Below are positions 1 to 8,958 of a stretch of DNA of 64,000 bases, piece by piece. The translations under genes and the position numbers were made by a program. The notes below the pieces were generated by a model, which saw only the letters and a program-made list of their open reading frames with translations, was not told where the DNA came from and made no database searches. Within the stretch, counting starts at the first letter, position 1. Every line of letters starts with the position of its first letter. The stretch comes from an uncultured Prevotella sp. (lineage in GTDB: Bacteria > Bacteroidota > Bacteroidia > Bacteroidales > Bacteroidaceae), in the NCBI GenBank assembly GCA_946548065.1, contig CAMNPM010000001.1, positions 53,533-117,532 on the forward strand, in the 5' to 3' direction.

Positions 1-1
1 C

Positions 2-1627
2 ATAGAGCGCATGAAGGGTACCGACGACATCGTGACCATCGGTATGCGTGGCGACGGTGACGAGGCGATGAGCGAGGATGCCGACACGCGACTGCTGCAG
101 CGCATCGTGGAGAACCAGCGCAAGATTATCAAGGAGGTGACGGGCCGACCCGCCAAGGAGACCCCACAGGTATGGGCGCTCTATAAGGAAGTGCTCGACT
201 ATTACGACAAAGGCATGCGTGTGCCTGACGACGTGCTCATCCTGCTGTGCGACGACAACTGGGGCAACCTGCGCCGCGTGCCTACAGCCCAGGAGCGCAA
301 GCATCCCGGAGGCTGGGGACTCTACTACCACGTAGACTATGTGGGAGCACCGCGCAACTCGAAGTGGCTCAACGTCACGCCCTCGCAGAACATTTGGGAA
401 CAACTGACGCTGGCTGCCGACTACGGACTGGACCGCATGTGGATACTCAACGTGGGCGACCTGAAGCCGATGGAATATCCCATCACCCTATTTATGGATA
501 TGGCGTGGAATCCGCGGACGGTCAGCTGCGACGTAGTGAAGACCCATACCGAGCCCTTCTGCCGACAGCTCTTTGGCGACGAGCAGGCCGCAGAGGCTGC
601 CCGACTGCTGAACCTGTGCTGCAAGTATGCCGGACGCACTACGGCAGAGATGATGGATGCCTCGACCTACAACGTGGAGACGGGCGAATGGCGACAGGTG
701 GCCGACGAATACATGCGCTTGGAGGCTGAGGCCCTGCGACAGTATATCACCCTGCGCCCTGAGCAGCGCGATGCCTACCAGCAACTTATCCTCTTCCCCA
801 TACAGGCGATGTCGAACCTCTATCAGATGTACTATGCCGTAGCCATGAACCGCTACCTGGGACAGCGCAACGACCCTGCAGCCAACGAGTGGGCGGAGCG
901 GGCAAGGAAGGCCTTCCGACGCGACTCGCTGCTCTGTGCTGCCTATAATCATGACATAGCTGGCGGCAAGTGGAACGGCATGATGACGCAGAAGCACATC
1001 GGCTATACGATATGGAACGACGACTTCCCTGCCGACCGTCTGCCCCAGCTGATGACGGTGGCCGAAGGCCAGGGCGGCTACAGCTTCCAGATGAAGAACG
1101 GCTATGTGGCAATGGAGGCCGAGCACTACTACGAGGCCACTCCCGCCGCAAAGGCACAATGGACCGTGCTGCCCTTCTTCGGGCGCACCCTCAGCGGAAT
1201 GACGCTCATGCCCTATACGGAGCCGGTAGACGGTGCAGCGCTGAAATACAAGTGGACACCACAAGCCCAGCCCTCAGCAGCAGCCGACAGCGTAAAGGTG
1301 CATATAGTAGTGAAGTCGACACTCGACTATCTGAACAAGGGCGGACTGACCTATACCGTCAGCCTGGACGGCAGTCAGCCACAGCGCATCAACTTCAACC
1401 ACAACCTGAACGAGGCGAAGGAGAACATCTACAGCATCTTCTATCCTACAGTCGCCCGCCGCATTGTTGAGATGGTGGTCACATTGCCTATCGACAACAC
1501 AAAGGCAGAACACCAGCTGGTGCTCTGCCCAGAAGATCCTGCTATCGTGTTCGAGAAGATTGTGGTCGACGCTGGCGGCTACCAGCCGTCGTTCCTCTTC
1601 GGCAACGAGTCGGCATATACTCGCTGA
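2..1627 (+). CDS. GH115 alpha-glucuronidase, C-terminal part (5' end outside window)
   Basis: The reading frame is open from the first bases, so the gene starts before the window; about 541 residues are visible, while GH115 enzymes usually run 800-1000 residues. The protein reads like the catalytic and C-terminal region of xylan alpha-1,2-(4-O-methyl)glucuronosidases: a conserved stretch with LLCDDNWGNLRRVP, then GGWGLYYHVDYVG and the motif MWILNVGDLKPMEYP, followed by an alpha-helical region and a C-terminal beta-rich domain. Members remove (methyl)glucuronic acid from xylan side chains, usually in the periplasm. It converges on the GH95 gene with 9 bp between the stops. The family call is from remembered motifs; the exact substrate cannot be read here. 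Confidence 0.85.
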   Translation: MERMKGTDDIVTIGMRGDGDEAMSEDADTRLLQRIVENQRKIIKEVTGRPAKETPQVWALYKEVLDYYDKGMRVPDDVLILLCDDNWGNLRRVPTAQERKHPGGWGLYYHVDYVGAPRNSKWLNVTPSQNIWEQLTLAADYGLDRMWILNVGDLKPMEYPITLFMDMAWNPRTVSCDVVKTHTEPFCRQLFGDEQAAEAARLLNLCCKYAGRTTAEMMDASTYNVETGEWRQVADEYMRLEAEALRQYITLRPEQRDAYQQLILFPIQAMSNLYQMYYAVAMNRYLGQRNDPAANEWAERARKAFRRDSLLCAAYNHDIAGGKWNGMMTQKHIGYTIWNDDFPADRLPQLMTVAEGQGGYSFQMKNGYVAMEAEHYYEATPAAKAQWTVLPFFGRTLSGMTLMPYTEPVDGAALKYKWTPQAQPSAAADSVKVHIVVKSTLDYLNKGGLTYTVSLDGSQPQRINFNHNLNEAKENIYSIFYPTVARRIVEMVVTLPIDNTKAEHQLVLCPEDPAIVFEKIVVDAGGYQPSFLFGNESAYTR

Positions 1628-1636
1628 CCCTCAATC

Positions 1637-4036
1637 TCAGCGACGAGTCAGCACATACTCACCGTCCTTAGCGGTCTGCAGTTCATAGATATCCGCTTCC
1701 TTGCTTTTCCTCAGACCTTTAGCTTTGAGGGGAACGAGGGAGCGGATGTTGCATTTGCCACCCAGACGCGAACGGATGACAGCCTTTACGAGCTGCCCAT
1801 CCTGCCAGTCGATGTCTACCTCGAAGCCTCCGCGAGCCACCAATCCCCTGACGCTGCCGTCCTTCCATACAGCAGGCAAGGCAGGTAGCAGGTAGATAAA
1901 GCCATCGTAGCTCTGCATCAGCATCTCGGCAATGCCCGCCGTGCAGCCGAAGTTGCCGTCAATCTGGAACGGTGGGTGGGCATCGAACATATTAGGATAG
2001 GTGCCTCCACGCTGCTTCACGGTGCCGAAGATGAGGAAGGTGTCGGTGGTCAGTGTCAGCTGGTCCTTGATGAGCTTATAGGCATGTTCGCCGTCCAGCA
2101 AGCGTGCCCACGAGCATACCTTCCAGCCCATCGACCAGCCTGTAGACACATCGCCACGTGCCTCCAGCGATACACGGGCGGCATTCCACAGTGCTGGTGT
2201 GCGACGGGGTGATATCTGATAAGAGGGATAGAGGCCATAGAGATGCGAGAAGTGTCGATGGTCGTCCTTAGGGTCGTCCAGGTCTTCAAGCCATTCCTGC
2301 AGCTGGCCCCACCGTCCTATCTGCATGGGAGGTAGCTGCTGCAGCTGCTGAGCAATAGTAGTGAGCAGGGGGTCATTGTTACCCAGTATCTTGGCCGCAG
2401 CCAAGACATTGGTGTAGAGCTCGGCTATGATCTGATTGTCCATCGTCACGCCTGCATCGAGTGAGGTGGGACGACCGCCGCCACCGTGTTCAGGCGACTC
2501 ACCCGGACAGATGACCAGATAGCCCTTAGTGGGATGCTTGACCAGCGTCTGCGTATAGAAGCGTGCCGACTCGAGCATGATGGGATAGTACTGACGGAGG
2601 AACGCCTCGTCGCCCGTATACAGATAGTGCTCCCAGAGGTGTCGGCAGAGCCATGCTGAACCTGTGGACCACAAACCGGTATTGGCATGATCCACTGGTC
2701 CCGTGATGCGCCACTGGTCGGTGTTGTGATGAAGCACCCAGCCGTCGGCCCCATACATGTCGCGGGCTGTCTGCCGACCTTGCTGGCTGACCTCGCGAAT
2801 CAGCCGGAACAGAGGCTCGTTGAGCTCTGTCAGGTTGCATACCTCAGCAGGCCAGTAGTTCATCTCCAGGTTGATGTTGGTGGTGAACTTCGAGTCCCAC
2901 GAGGGGAACATCTTCTCGTTCCAGATGCCCTGCAGGTTGGCAGGGTTCATGTTGTCGGGCTGCGATGCAGCGATGAGCAGATAGCGCCCATACTGGAAGT
3001 AGGTGGCTACGAGGTGATTGTCGGGTGCCGAGCTGCTGACGGCATTAAACTGTTCCACACGCTTGTCGGTAGACAGGTGGGCATAGCGGTCGGCTCCCAG
3101 ATTGATGCTCACACGGTCGAAATATTTCTTATACACAGCAGTATGTGTGGCCTTGAGCTGCTGGTAGCCTTTACTCATCGCATCGATGAGACGGCTTTTC
3201 GACTGTTGGCTTTCGTCGCCCGTGATGTCCTTGTAGCTCTTTACGTTGGTGCCAATAGCCACATATAACGTAGCCTCATCGGCTCCCACCACGCTGAGCT
3301 GGCCGTTGCTGCAGGCTACGCTGCCGCCCTGCGTCTCGACAGCCAACCGTCCCATGAAGCGCACCTTACCCTTTAGGCCCTCGTGCTTGGCGGAGACACC
3401 CAGCAGGGTGGCCTCCTGTCCCTCGCTGCCGATGAGCACATTGTCGTGGGGCGACGTCATGTTGGCGGTAAATGAAATCTTGCCCTTCTGGCTGGCCGTC
3501 AGGTGTACCGTCAGCACGTGGTGGCCACCCAGCGGAGCAATGACCTCGCGCTCGTAGCGGGTGCCGTCAGCCTCGTAGCGTACCAGGACGCGTCCGTGAT
3601 CCAAATCCAGCAGACGCTCGTAGTTCCGATAGGCAGCATGTCCGGGCATCGAGATATACAGGTCGCCAAAGGGCTGGTAGGGCATACCCATATTCTTGCC
3701 TGCACCCAGCGGCATCACCTTGTCGTCGGCCAGCTGCTGGGCTTCCTGATAGCGGCCTTCGAAAATCAGTTGGCGTACTTGGGGCAGATACTCCTTGGCA
3801 TGGGGGTTGACGACATTGTTGGGCTGACCAGCCCAGATGGTCTCCTCGTTGAGCTGGATATGCTCCACTGCTGGGGTGCCAAACACCATGCCGCCTATGA
3901 CACCATTGCCCACAGGCAGGGCTTGTGTCCAGGTCTGGGCGGGCTTGTCGTACCACAGTCGGTATTGCGCACAGGCCGGGCCAGGGGAGAGGAGGTAAAT
4001 GACGAGTGATAGTATTGTCAGCTGCAGTTTTCTCAT
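1637..4036 (-). CDS. GH95 family glycosidase (alpha-L-fucosidase or alpha-L-galactosidase)
   Basis: A 799-residue protein with an N-terminal signal peptide ending near ACAQ. The N-terminal GH95 beta-sandwich begins at about residue 27 ([17 protein letters not shown]) and is followed by an (alpha/alpha)6 barrel. The family's catalytic landmarks are present: the N-x-N pair in [12 protein letters not shown], the acid Glu in CPGESPEH, and the Asp in [10 protein letters not shown]95 members remove terminal alpha-1,2-L-fucose or alpha-L-galactose; the sequence does not tell me which. It lies 7 bp after the upstream esterase gene and is probably cotranscribed with it, suggesting joint debranching of a decorated plant glycan. 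Confidence 0.92.
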   Translation of the reverse strand: MRKLQLTILSLVIYLLSPGPACAQYRLWYDKPAQTWTQALPVGNGVIGGMVFGTPAVEHIQLNEETIWAGQPNNVVNPHAKEYLPQVRQLIFEGRYQEAQQLADDKVMPLGAGKNMGMPYQPFGDLYISMPGHAAYRNYERLLDLDHGRVLVRYEADGTRYEREVIAPLGGHHVLTVHLTASQKGKISFTANMTSPHDNVLIGSEGQEATLLGVSAKHEGLKGKVRFMGRLAVETQGGSVACSNGQLSVVGADEATLYVAIGTNVKSYKDITGDESQQSKSRLIDAMSKGYQQLKATHTAVYKKYFDRVSINLGADRYAHLSTDKRVEQFNAVSSSAPDNHLVATYFQYGRYLLIAASQPDNMNPANLQGIWNEKMFPSWDSKFTTNINLEMNYWPAEVCNLTELNEPLFRLIREVSQQGRQTARDMYGADGWVLHHNTDQWRITGPVDHANTGLWSTGSAWLCRHLWEHYLYTGDEAFLRQYYPIMLESARFYTQTLVKHPTKGYLVICPGESPEHGGGGRPTSLDAGVTMDNQIIAELYTNVLAAAKILGNNDPLLTTIAQQLQQLPPMQIGRWGQLQEWLEDLDDPKDDHRHFSHLYGLYPSYQISPRRTPALWNAARVSLEARGDVSTGWSMGWKVCSWARLLDGEHAYKLIKDQLTLTTDTFLIFGTVKQRGGTYPNMFDAHPPFQIDGNFGCTAGIAEMLMQSYDGFIYLLPALPAVWKDGSVRGLVARGGFEVDIDWQDGQLVKAVIRSRLGGKCNIRSLVPLKAKGLRKSKEADIYELQTAKDGEYVLTRR

Positions 4037-4043
4037 AAGTCAG

Positions 4044-5366
4044 TTATTTGTAGAGTGATTTTAATGCGTCGTCGGGTTCTATCTTTATCTTGCTCTCGTC
4101 GAGCATCGTAGCATCAAGGCCAAAGACATCGATGAAGAAGCTGTAGACGGCCTGGCGCTTGTTCTTGCCAAAGTCGTGACGCTCCTTGGGCAGGTGGACG
4201 TTTCTCACCTTGTCGGTAGCACCGTAGAAGGAATAGACATACTGCAGGTAGGGAAACTCGATTGTGGGTACTGACGAGGTCCAGTCGCCTCCGTCAGAGA
4301 CGATGAGCATCGGCTTGGGAGCCATTACGGCAGCCAGCTCCGGCTCGCACGTGCCGCCAGCAGAGAGCTGAACAGGTTTGCCGCTTTCGCAGGGACATCC
4401 ACCGTCGAAGTGGGAGGCCAGATGCACCACAGGGGCAGAGGCCGTGACGCGCTCGTCGAGCAACGACAGCAGGACGGTATGTGTGCCACCGCCTGAGCCA
4501 CCCATCACGCCCACACGGGTGGTGTCAATATCCTTTCGGTTCTTGAGCATATAGTCCAGGAGGATGTACCCACAGGCTGCCTGATAGACATGGGCGCGGC
4601 TGGAGTGGTGAGCCTCGGCACCCACCTCCTTCTCGCTCTCGCCCCAGCCATAGAGGTCGAAGTCTACGCAGACAGCCCCCATGCGGGCCAGCGTTCCCAT
4701 GCGCTGCTGCTCGTCCTTGCGGTAGCGTAGCGGCCAGTGGCCGTCTGGGCAGACTATCAGAGCGTGCTTGCCCTTCTTGGTCGAGGCATAGATGGTGCCG
4801 AAGAGGTGCTGTCCTGGGGTGAGCTCTATGCAGATGTTCTGGGTGGTATAGCCATCGTGCTTGCGCAGTTTGGAGAGGACTACGGGGCGCTGGCTGTTGC
4901 CTTTCTTGTCCTTTGTCAGTACGCACGAGTCGAGAAAGGCATCAAGCTCCAGACGCTGGCGCACTTCGCGCCGCAGTGAGTCGCGGCGGGCTTCCCACTC
5001 TGCCTTATTATGGTATAAGGTAGAGAGATAGTCGAGCATCAACTTGCCTTCTTGTTCGTGTCGTCGGGGATACTCATAGCGCTTGATTTTATAGAGATTG
5101 CCCGACTGCTTCCACCAGTTCCAGTCGAAGTATTTGCAGATGTTGTCGAGCGTGGTCTCCAGCGAGTAGGGGCGCACACGGAAATCGGCATAGGGCAGTA
5201 GCTTGCCCACCGTATCGACATTGCCGTCGAACTTAAACTTTACACCAAAGCGTTGGGCAACATCCTGCATCAGGTTGTGTACTGGCCGCTCATATCGGGT
5301 CTCAAATGTCTGTGCCTTAGCGATAGGCGCTATTGCCATCAGGGCTGCTATCAGAAGTGTTCTCAT
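4044..5366 (-). CDS. Secreted alpha/beta-hydrolase esterase with N-terminal STN-like domain
   Basis: A 440-residue protein with a signal peptide (cleavage near AKAQ, residue 19). Residues about 24-98 resemble the STN/secretin short domain seen in FecR-regulated TonB receptors: helix, VKFKFDGNVD, then SLETTLDNICKYF and a LYKIKRYE end. After a helical linker, residues about 165-425 form an alpha/beta hydrolase with nucleophile Ser291 in GGSGGG, a likely acid Asp359 or Asp361, and His397 in KERHDFG. The fold resembles acetyl-xylan-esterase/dienelactone-hydrolase-like proteins. It is the first gene of a probable two-gene unit with GH95. The acyl substrate is not established, and the STN fusion is unusual. 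Confidence 0.8.
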   Translation of the reverse strand: MRTLLIAALMAIAPIAKAQTFETRYERPVHNLMQDVAQRFGVKFKFDGNVDTVGKLLPYADFRVRPYSLETTLDNICKYFDWNWWKQSGNLYKIKRYEYPRRHEQEGKLMLDYLSTLYHNKAEWEARRDSLRREVRQRLELDAFLDSCVLTKDKKGNSQRPVVLSKLRKHDGYTTQNICIELTPGQHLFGTIYASTKKGKHALIVCPDGHWPLRYRKDEQQRMGTLARMGAVCVDFDLYGWGESEKEVGAEAHHSSRAHVYQAACGYILLDYMLKNRKDIDTTRVGVMGGSGGGTHTVLLSLLDERVTASAPVVHLASHFDGGCPCESGKPVQLSAGGTCEPELAAVMAPKPMLIVSDGGDWTSSVPTIEFPYLQYVYSFYGATDKVRNVHLPKERHDFGKNKRQAVYSFFIDVFGLDATMLDESKIKIEPDDALKSLYK

Positions 5367-5432
5367 TGTCTGTCAGTTAATAGCTATTACACTAAAAAGA
5401 GACGGACAACAAGCCGTTCTGTCATCAGCCCT

Positions 5433-6668
5433 TTACAGGATGAGCAGCTGTAGGCGGTCAGGGGCGAAAAGCTCCTGGGCCACCTGCTGCAGTTGGTCGG
5501 CACTGATGGCATCAATGCGTTGCAGTAGCAGGTCGATGTCGCGCATTTCTCCTCCAAACAGGAAATGACGTGCACAGTCGAGTGTGAACTGTTCGCGATT
5601 GTCGCGGGCAATGGTCTGCTGACCTTTCAGCTGCCGCTTGGCTGCAGAGAGCTGTCGAGGACTCAGGGGATGTTGCATCATGCGGTCTAATTCGCGCCGT
5701 ACCAGGCGCAGGCAGCGTTTCACGTCGTGATGGTCGCAGCCAAAATAGACGCTCCAATATCCTGTGTCGCTGTAGCTGACCATCGAACTCTCGACGGTAT
5801 AGACCAGTCCGTGGCGTTCGCGCAGCGCCAGGTTCAGACGGGCATTCATGCCAGGTCCGCCCAGGATGTTGTTGAGCAGGTAGAGCGGCAGACGACGCTC
5901 GTCGTCCCAGGCATAGGCCTTGCTGCCCAGCATCACATGGGCCTGATGGTGCTGCGCGGCTGATGTGTCGGCTTGCTGGGAGCTGGCTGTAGTGTCTGCG
6001 GCTTGTGGCAAAGGCGACGATGCCAGCGGGCCTGGCGGCACGAGTCGGCTCATCTTTGACTCCAGCGTCTTCACGATGTGGGGAGTGCTGACGCTGCCAT
6101 TGACGAAGAATACGGTATTGTCGGGCCGATAGTAGCGACTGGTGAAGCGCAGGGCATCGGTGTGGGTGAAGGAGAGCACCCGTTCACGTGTTCCCAGAAT
6201 ATTGTGTCCCAGGGGATGATCCTTGAAGAGCAGATTCTCGAACTCATCAAAGATCAGTTCGGCAGGGGAGTCGTTGTAGCTCTCTATCTCGTCGCAGATG
6301 ACATCTACCTCGCGCGCTATCTCAGACTGCGGATACTGACTGTTGAAGACAATGTCGGTCAGCAGGTCGACGGCTCGCGAGAAGTGCTCGCTCTGGATGG
6401 CAGCATAATAGATGGTGTACTCCTTGGTGGTAAAAGCGTTCAGTTCGCCACCAACATTCTCCAGACAGTTCATGATCTGCAGAGCAGAGCGGCGGCGGGT
6501 GCCTTTGAACGTGGTGTGTTCGCAGAAGTGGGCCAGCCCCTCTTCGCCCAGGGCTTCCTGTCGCGAACCGGCTCGGATGCCGATGCCGCAATAGACCACA
6601 GGCGAAGACGACGGAAAATGGATAATGCGCATCCCGTTGGGGAGCGTAGTCGTATTGTAGTTAGTCAT
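5433..6668 (-). CDS. M16 family zinc metallopeptidase
   Basis: A 411-residue protein with the inverted zinc motif of pitrilysins, HxxEH, at residues 47-51 (HFCEH), in the setting EEGLAHFCEHTTFKGT. The later fold matches a single M16 half (M16 peptidase domain plus inactive C-domain). About residues 205-235 form a Ser/Ala/Gln-rich low-complexity insertion between the two. No signal peptide is visible, so it is probably cytoplasmic or processed as in other Bacteroidota. The start codon lies only 10 nt from the end of a TAnnTTTG box, so the mRNA probably has almost no leader. Confidence 0.9.
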   Translation of the reverse strand: MTNYNTTTLPNGMRIIHFPSSSPVVYCGIGIRAGSRQEALGEEGLAHFCEHTTFKGTRRRSALQIMNCLENVGGELNAFTTKEYTIYYAAIQSEHFSRAVDLLTDIVFNSQYPQSEIAREVDVICDEIESYNDSPAELIFDEFENLLFKDHPLGHNILGTRERVLSFTHTDALRFTSRYYRPDNTVFFVNGSVSTPHIVKTLESKMSRLVPPGPLASSPLPQAADTTASSQQADTSAAQHHQAHVMLGSKAYAWDDERRLPLYLLNNILGGPGMNARLNLALRERHGLVYTVESSMVSYSDTGYWSVYFGCDHHDVKRCLRLVRRELDRMMQHPLSPRQLSAAKRQLKGQQTIARDNREQFTLDCARHFLFGGEMRDIDLLLQRIDAISADQLQQVAQELFAPDRLQLLIL

Positions 6669-6678
6669 AAATCGGGTG

Positions 6679-6686
6679 CAAAAGTA
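6679..6686 (-). promoter_or_regulatory. -7 box of the M16 peptidase promoter
   Basis: TACTTTTG on the minus strand fits the Bacteroidota sigma-ABfr -7 consensus TAnnTTTG. It is 10 nt from the start codon, which predicts a near-leaderless transcript. Confidence 0.6.
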
Positions 6687-6692
6687 CGAAAT

Positions 6693-6720
6693 AATTCTTA
6701 ATTCTTAATTCTTAATTCTT
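6693..6720. repeat. Four perfect tandem copies of a 7-bp unit between divergent promoters
   Basis: AATTCTT is repeated four times without a mismatch (6693-6699, 6700-6706, 6707-6713, 6714-6720). The array fills the space between the -7 box of the M16 gene and that of the PfkB kinase, so copy-number change would alter promoter spacing. Confidence 0.9.
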
Positions 6721-6730
6721 AATTTATTTG

Positions 6731-6738
6731 TATCTTTG
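6731..6738 (+). promoter_or_regulatory. -7 box of the PfkB kinase promoter
   Basis: TATCTTTG matches TAnnTTTG and lies 19 nt before the ATG at 6758. A longer frame opening at a TTG at 6728 would start inside this box, which argues for the ATG. Confidence 0.65.
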
Positions 6739-6757
6739 CACCCAAAATGCTGAAACT

Positions 6758-7687
6758 ATGCGAAAAGTTATTGGAATAGGAGAGACCGTGCTCGACATTA
6801 TCTTCAGGAACGAGCAACCCATTCATGCCCTTCCGGGCGGTTCTACATTTAATGCCATCATCTCGCTGGGGCGGGCGGGGGTGAAGACCAGTTTCATCGG
6901 TGAGACAGGCAACGACCGCGTGGGCAGGATGATCATCCAGTTTCTGAAGGACAACGGCTGCGATGCAGACTGCGTGAATGTCTATCCCGACTCGAAGTCT
7001 CCCCTCTCGCTGGCCTTTCTTAACGAGCAGAACGATGCAGACTACTTGTTCTACAAGAATCACCCCAACGACCGCCTGGACTTCACCTTTCCAGAGGTGA
7101 ATCCTGACGACATTGTGCTCTATGGCTCATACTATGCGCTGAATCCTGTCATTCGTCCACAGGTGAAAGGCTTTCTGGACTATGCCCACGACAGGGGAGC
7201 CATCCTGTACTACGATGTAAACTTTCGCGCTTCCCACCAGCATGAGGTGATGAAGCTGACACCCAACCTGCTGGAGAATTTCGAGTTGGCCGACATTGTG
7301 CGAGGCTCGTCGGAAGACTTCCTGATACTCTTCAAGAAGGACGACCCCGATGTGGTATACCGTTCGCAGATCATGTTCTATACCAAGAAGTTTATCTATA
7401 CCCAGGCTGCAGCCCCTGTGGAGCTGAGGGCTGACGGAGGACTGAAGAAGCAATATCCCGTGGAGCCTACAGAAACGGTGAGCACCATTGGCGCTGGCGA
7501 CAACTTCAACGCTGGCTTGCTGTACGGACTCATACGCTATGGCATCACCCGCAGGGAAATGGAGACGGGGCTGCGGGAGGAGCAGTGGGACCAGATTATC
7601 CAATGCGCCCAGCAGTTCTCGGCTGAGGCGTGTCGCAGCCCCTATAACTATATCTCTCCTGAGTTTGGGGCAAAAATGAAGATGTAA
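6758..7687 (+). CDS. PfkB family carbohydrate kinase
   Basis: A 309-residue ribokinase-fold kinase. It begins KVIGIGETVLDIIF with the sugar-binding GGSTFNAIISLGRAG segment, and ends with the ATP/anion-hole signature STIGAGDNFNAG, where the Asp is the catalytic base. Family members phosphorylate sugars such as fructose, ribose or nucleosides using ATP in the cytosol. This one is distant from the fructan locus and from its fructokinase, so the substrate is left open. The frame could be read from a TTG 10 codons earlier, but that codon overlaps the promoter -7 box. The next gene follows after 25 bp. Confidence 0.88.
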   Translation: MRKVIGIGETVLDIIFRNEQPIHALPGGSTFNAIISLGRAGVKTSFIGETGNDRVGRMIIQFLKDNGCDADCVNVYPDSKSPLSLAFLNEQNDADYLFYKNHPNDRLDFTFPEVNPDDIVLYGSYYALNPVIRPQVKGFLDYAHDRGAILYYDVNFRASHQHEVMKLTPNLLENFELADIVRGSSEDFLILFKKDDPDVVYRSQIMFYTKKFIYTQAAAPVELRADGGLKKQYPVEPTETVSTIGAGDNFNAGLLYGLIRYGITRREMETGLREEQWDQIIQCAQQFSAEACRSPYNYISPEFGAKMKM

Positions 7688-7712
7688 GGACTCAATAAAG
7701 ATAAAGAATATT

Positions 7713-8894
7713 ATGCAGAAGATTACAGAAAACATTTATTACGTAGGCGTAAACGACCGCAACAAGTCGCTGTTCGAAGGCCTTTGGCCGTTGCCCAATG
7801 GTGTCAGTTATAACTCGTATCTCATCGACGACGAGAAAGTGTGCCTGATAGATACTGTAGAAGTGGATTTCTTCACGCAGTTTCTGGAGCATATCCACGA
7901 GGTGATTGGCGACCGCCCCATTGACTATATGGTCATCAACCACATGGAGCCAGACCACAGTGGCAGCATCGCACTTATCAAGAAATACTACCCCAACATC
8001 CAGATTGTAGGCAACAAGAAGACGTTCCAGATGATGGAAGGCTTCTATGGCATTAGCGAGGGGACGCTGGAGGTGAAGAATGGTGACACGCTGGCCCTGG
8101 GCCAGCAGACCCTCAGCTTTGTGCTGACGCCAATGGTGCACTGGCCTGAGACGATGGTGACGCTTTGTGGTACCACGCTCTTCAGCGGCGATGCCTTTGG
8201 ATGCTTTGGCGCACTGAACGGCGGTGTGGTTGACGAGCAGATTAACTGCGATACCTTCTGGTTGGAGATGGTGCGTTACTACTCGAACATCGTTGGCAAG
8301 TACGGTACGCCAGTACAGAATGCGCTCAAGAAGCTGGCTGGGGTGAAACTCGACTATATCTGCGCCACCCACGGACCCGTGTGGCACCAGTATATTGATA
8401 AGGTGGTGGCTGAGTATGACCGTATGTCCAAGTATGAGACAGAGCCTGGACTCGTAATCTGCTATGGTACGATGTATGGCAATACGGAGCGTGCTGCTGA
8501 GGTGATAGCCCGTGCTGCCTCTGAAGCTGGCGTGAAGAACATCGTGATGTACAACGTGTCGAAGACCCACCATTCTTACATCATCCGCGATGTGTTCCGC
8601 TATAAGGGCCTTATCGTGGGTGCTCCCACCTATAATACCGCCCTCTATCATGAGATGGACGTACTGTTGTCTGAGCTGGCAGGTAAGGATATCAAGAACC
8701 ATCTGCTGGGATGGTTCGGCTCTTACGGCTGGGCCTCGAAGGCCGTTGCCGAGATCCAGAGGTGGAACGACGAGAGTCTGCACTACGAGGCTGTTGGCGA
8801 ACCGGTGGAAATCAAGCAGAGCCTGACAGCCGAGACAAAGGCTCAGTGTGAGGCCTTAGGTCGTGCGATGGCAGAGCGGCTGAAGCAAGCATAA
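7713..8894 (+). CDS. Flavodiiron protein (A-type flavoprotein, FprA-like)
   Basis: A 393-residue two-domain protein. The N-terminal metallo-beta-lactamase-like domain has the diiron ligand motif H-x-E-x-D-H at residues 77-82 (HMEPDH), plus later ligands in PMVHWPE, SGDAFG and ATHGPVW. The C-terminal flavodoxin domain starts near residue 250 with the FMN loop GTMYGNTERAA. Such proteins reduce oxygen or nitric oxide to protect anaerobes, taking electrons from rubredoxin or a related carrier. No rubredoxin gene is adjacent. It lies 25 bp after the PfkB gene and may share its transcript. Confidence 0.93.
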   Translation: MQKITENIYYVGVNDRNKSLFEGLWPLPNGVSYNSYLIDDEKVCLIDTVEVDFFTQFLEHIHEVIGDRPIDYMVINHMEPDHSGSIALIKKYYPNIQIVGNKKTFQMMEGFYGISEGTLEVKNGDTLALGQQTLSFVLTPMVHWPETMVTLCGTTLFSGDAFGCFGALNGGVVDEQINCDTFWLEMVRYYSNIVGKYGTPVQNALKKLAGVKLDYICATHGPVWHQYIDKVVAEYDRMSKYETEPGLVICYGTMYGNTERAAEVIARAASEAGVKNIVMYNVSKTHHSYIIRDVFRYKGLIVGAPTYNTALYHEMDVLLSELAGKDIKNHLLGWFGSYGWASKAVAEIQRWNDESLHYEAVGEPVEIKQSLTAETKAQCEALGRAMAERLKQA

Positions 8895-8904
8895 GTGATT
8901 AATT

Positions 8905-8941
8905 GGGGGCTGTGCAGTGTATGCTGCACCTATACCCCCCC
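8905..8941 (+). other. Imperfect hairpin between the flavodiiron and thioredoxin-like genes
   Basis: A run of five G pairs with a run of C, enclosing GTGCAG paired with CTGCAC. It is not followed by a T tract, so a terminator role is doubtful; it might attenuate or protect RNA ends. Confidence 0.3.
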
Positions 8942-8958
8942 AAAAGACGAATGAGTAA

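Noticed and set aside
488..1264. Long minus-strand open frame inside the GH115 gene
   Set aside because: Antisense shadow of a GC-rich coding sequence, with no family features or ribosome site.
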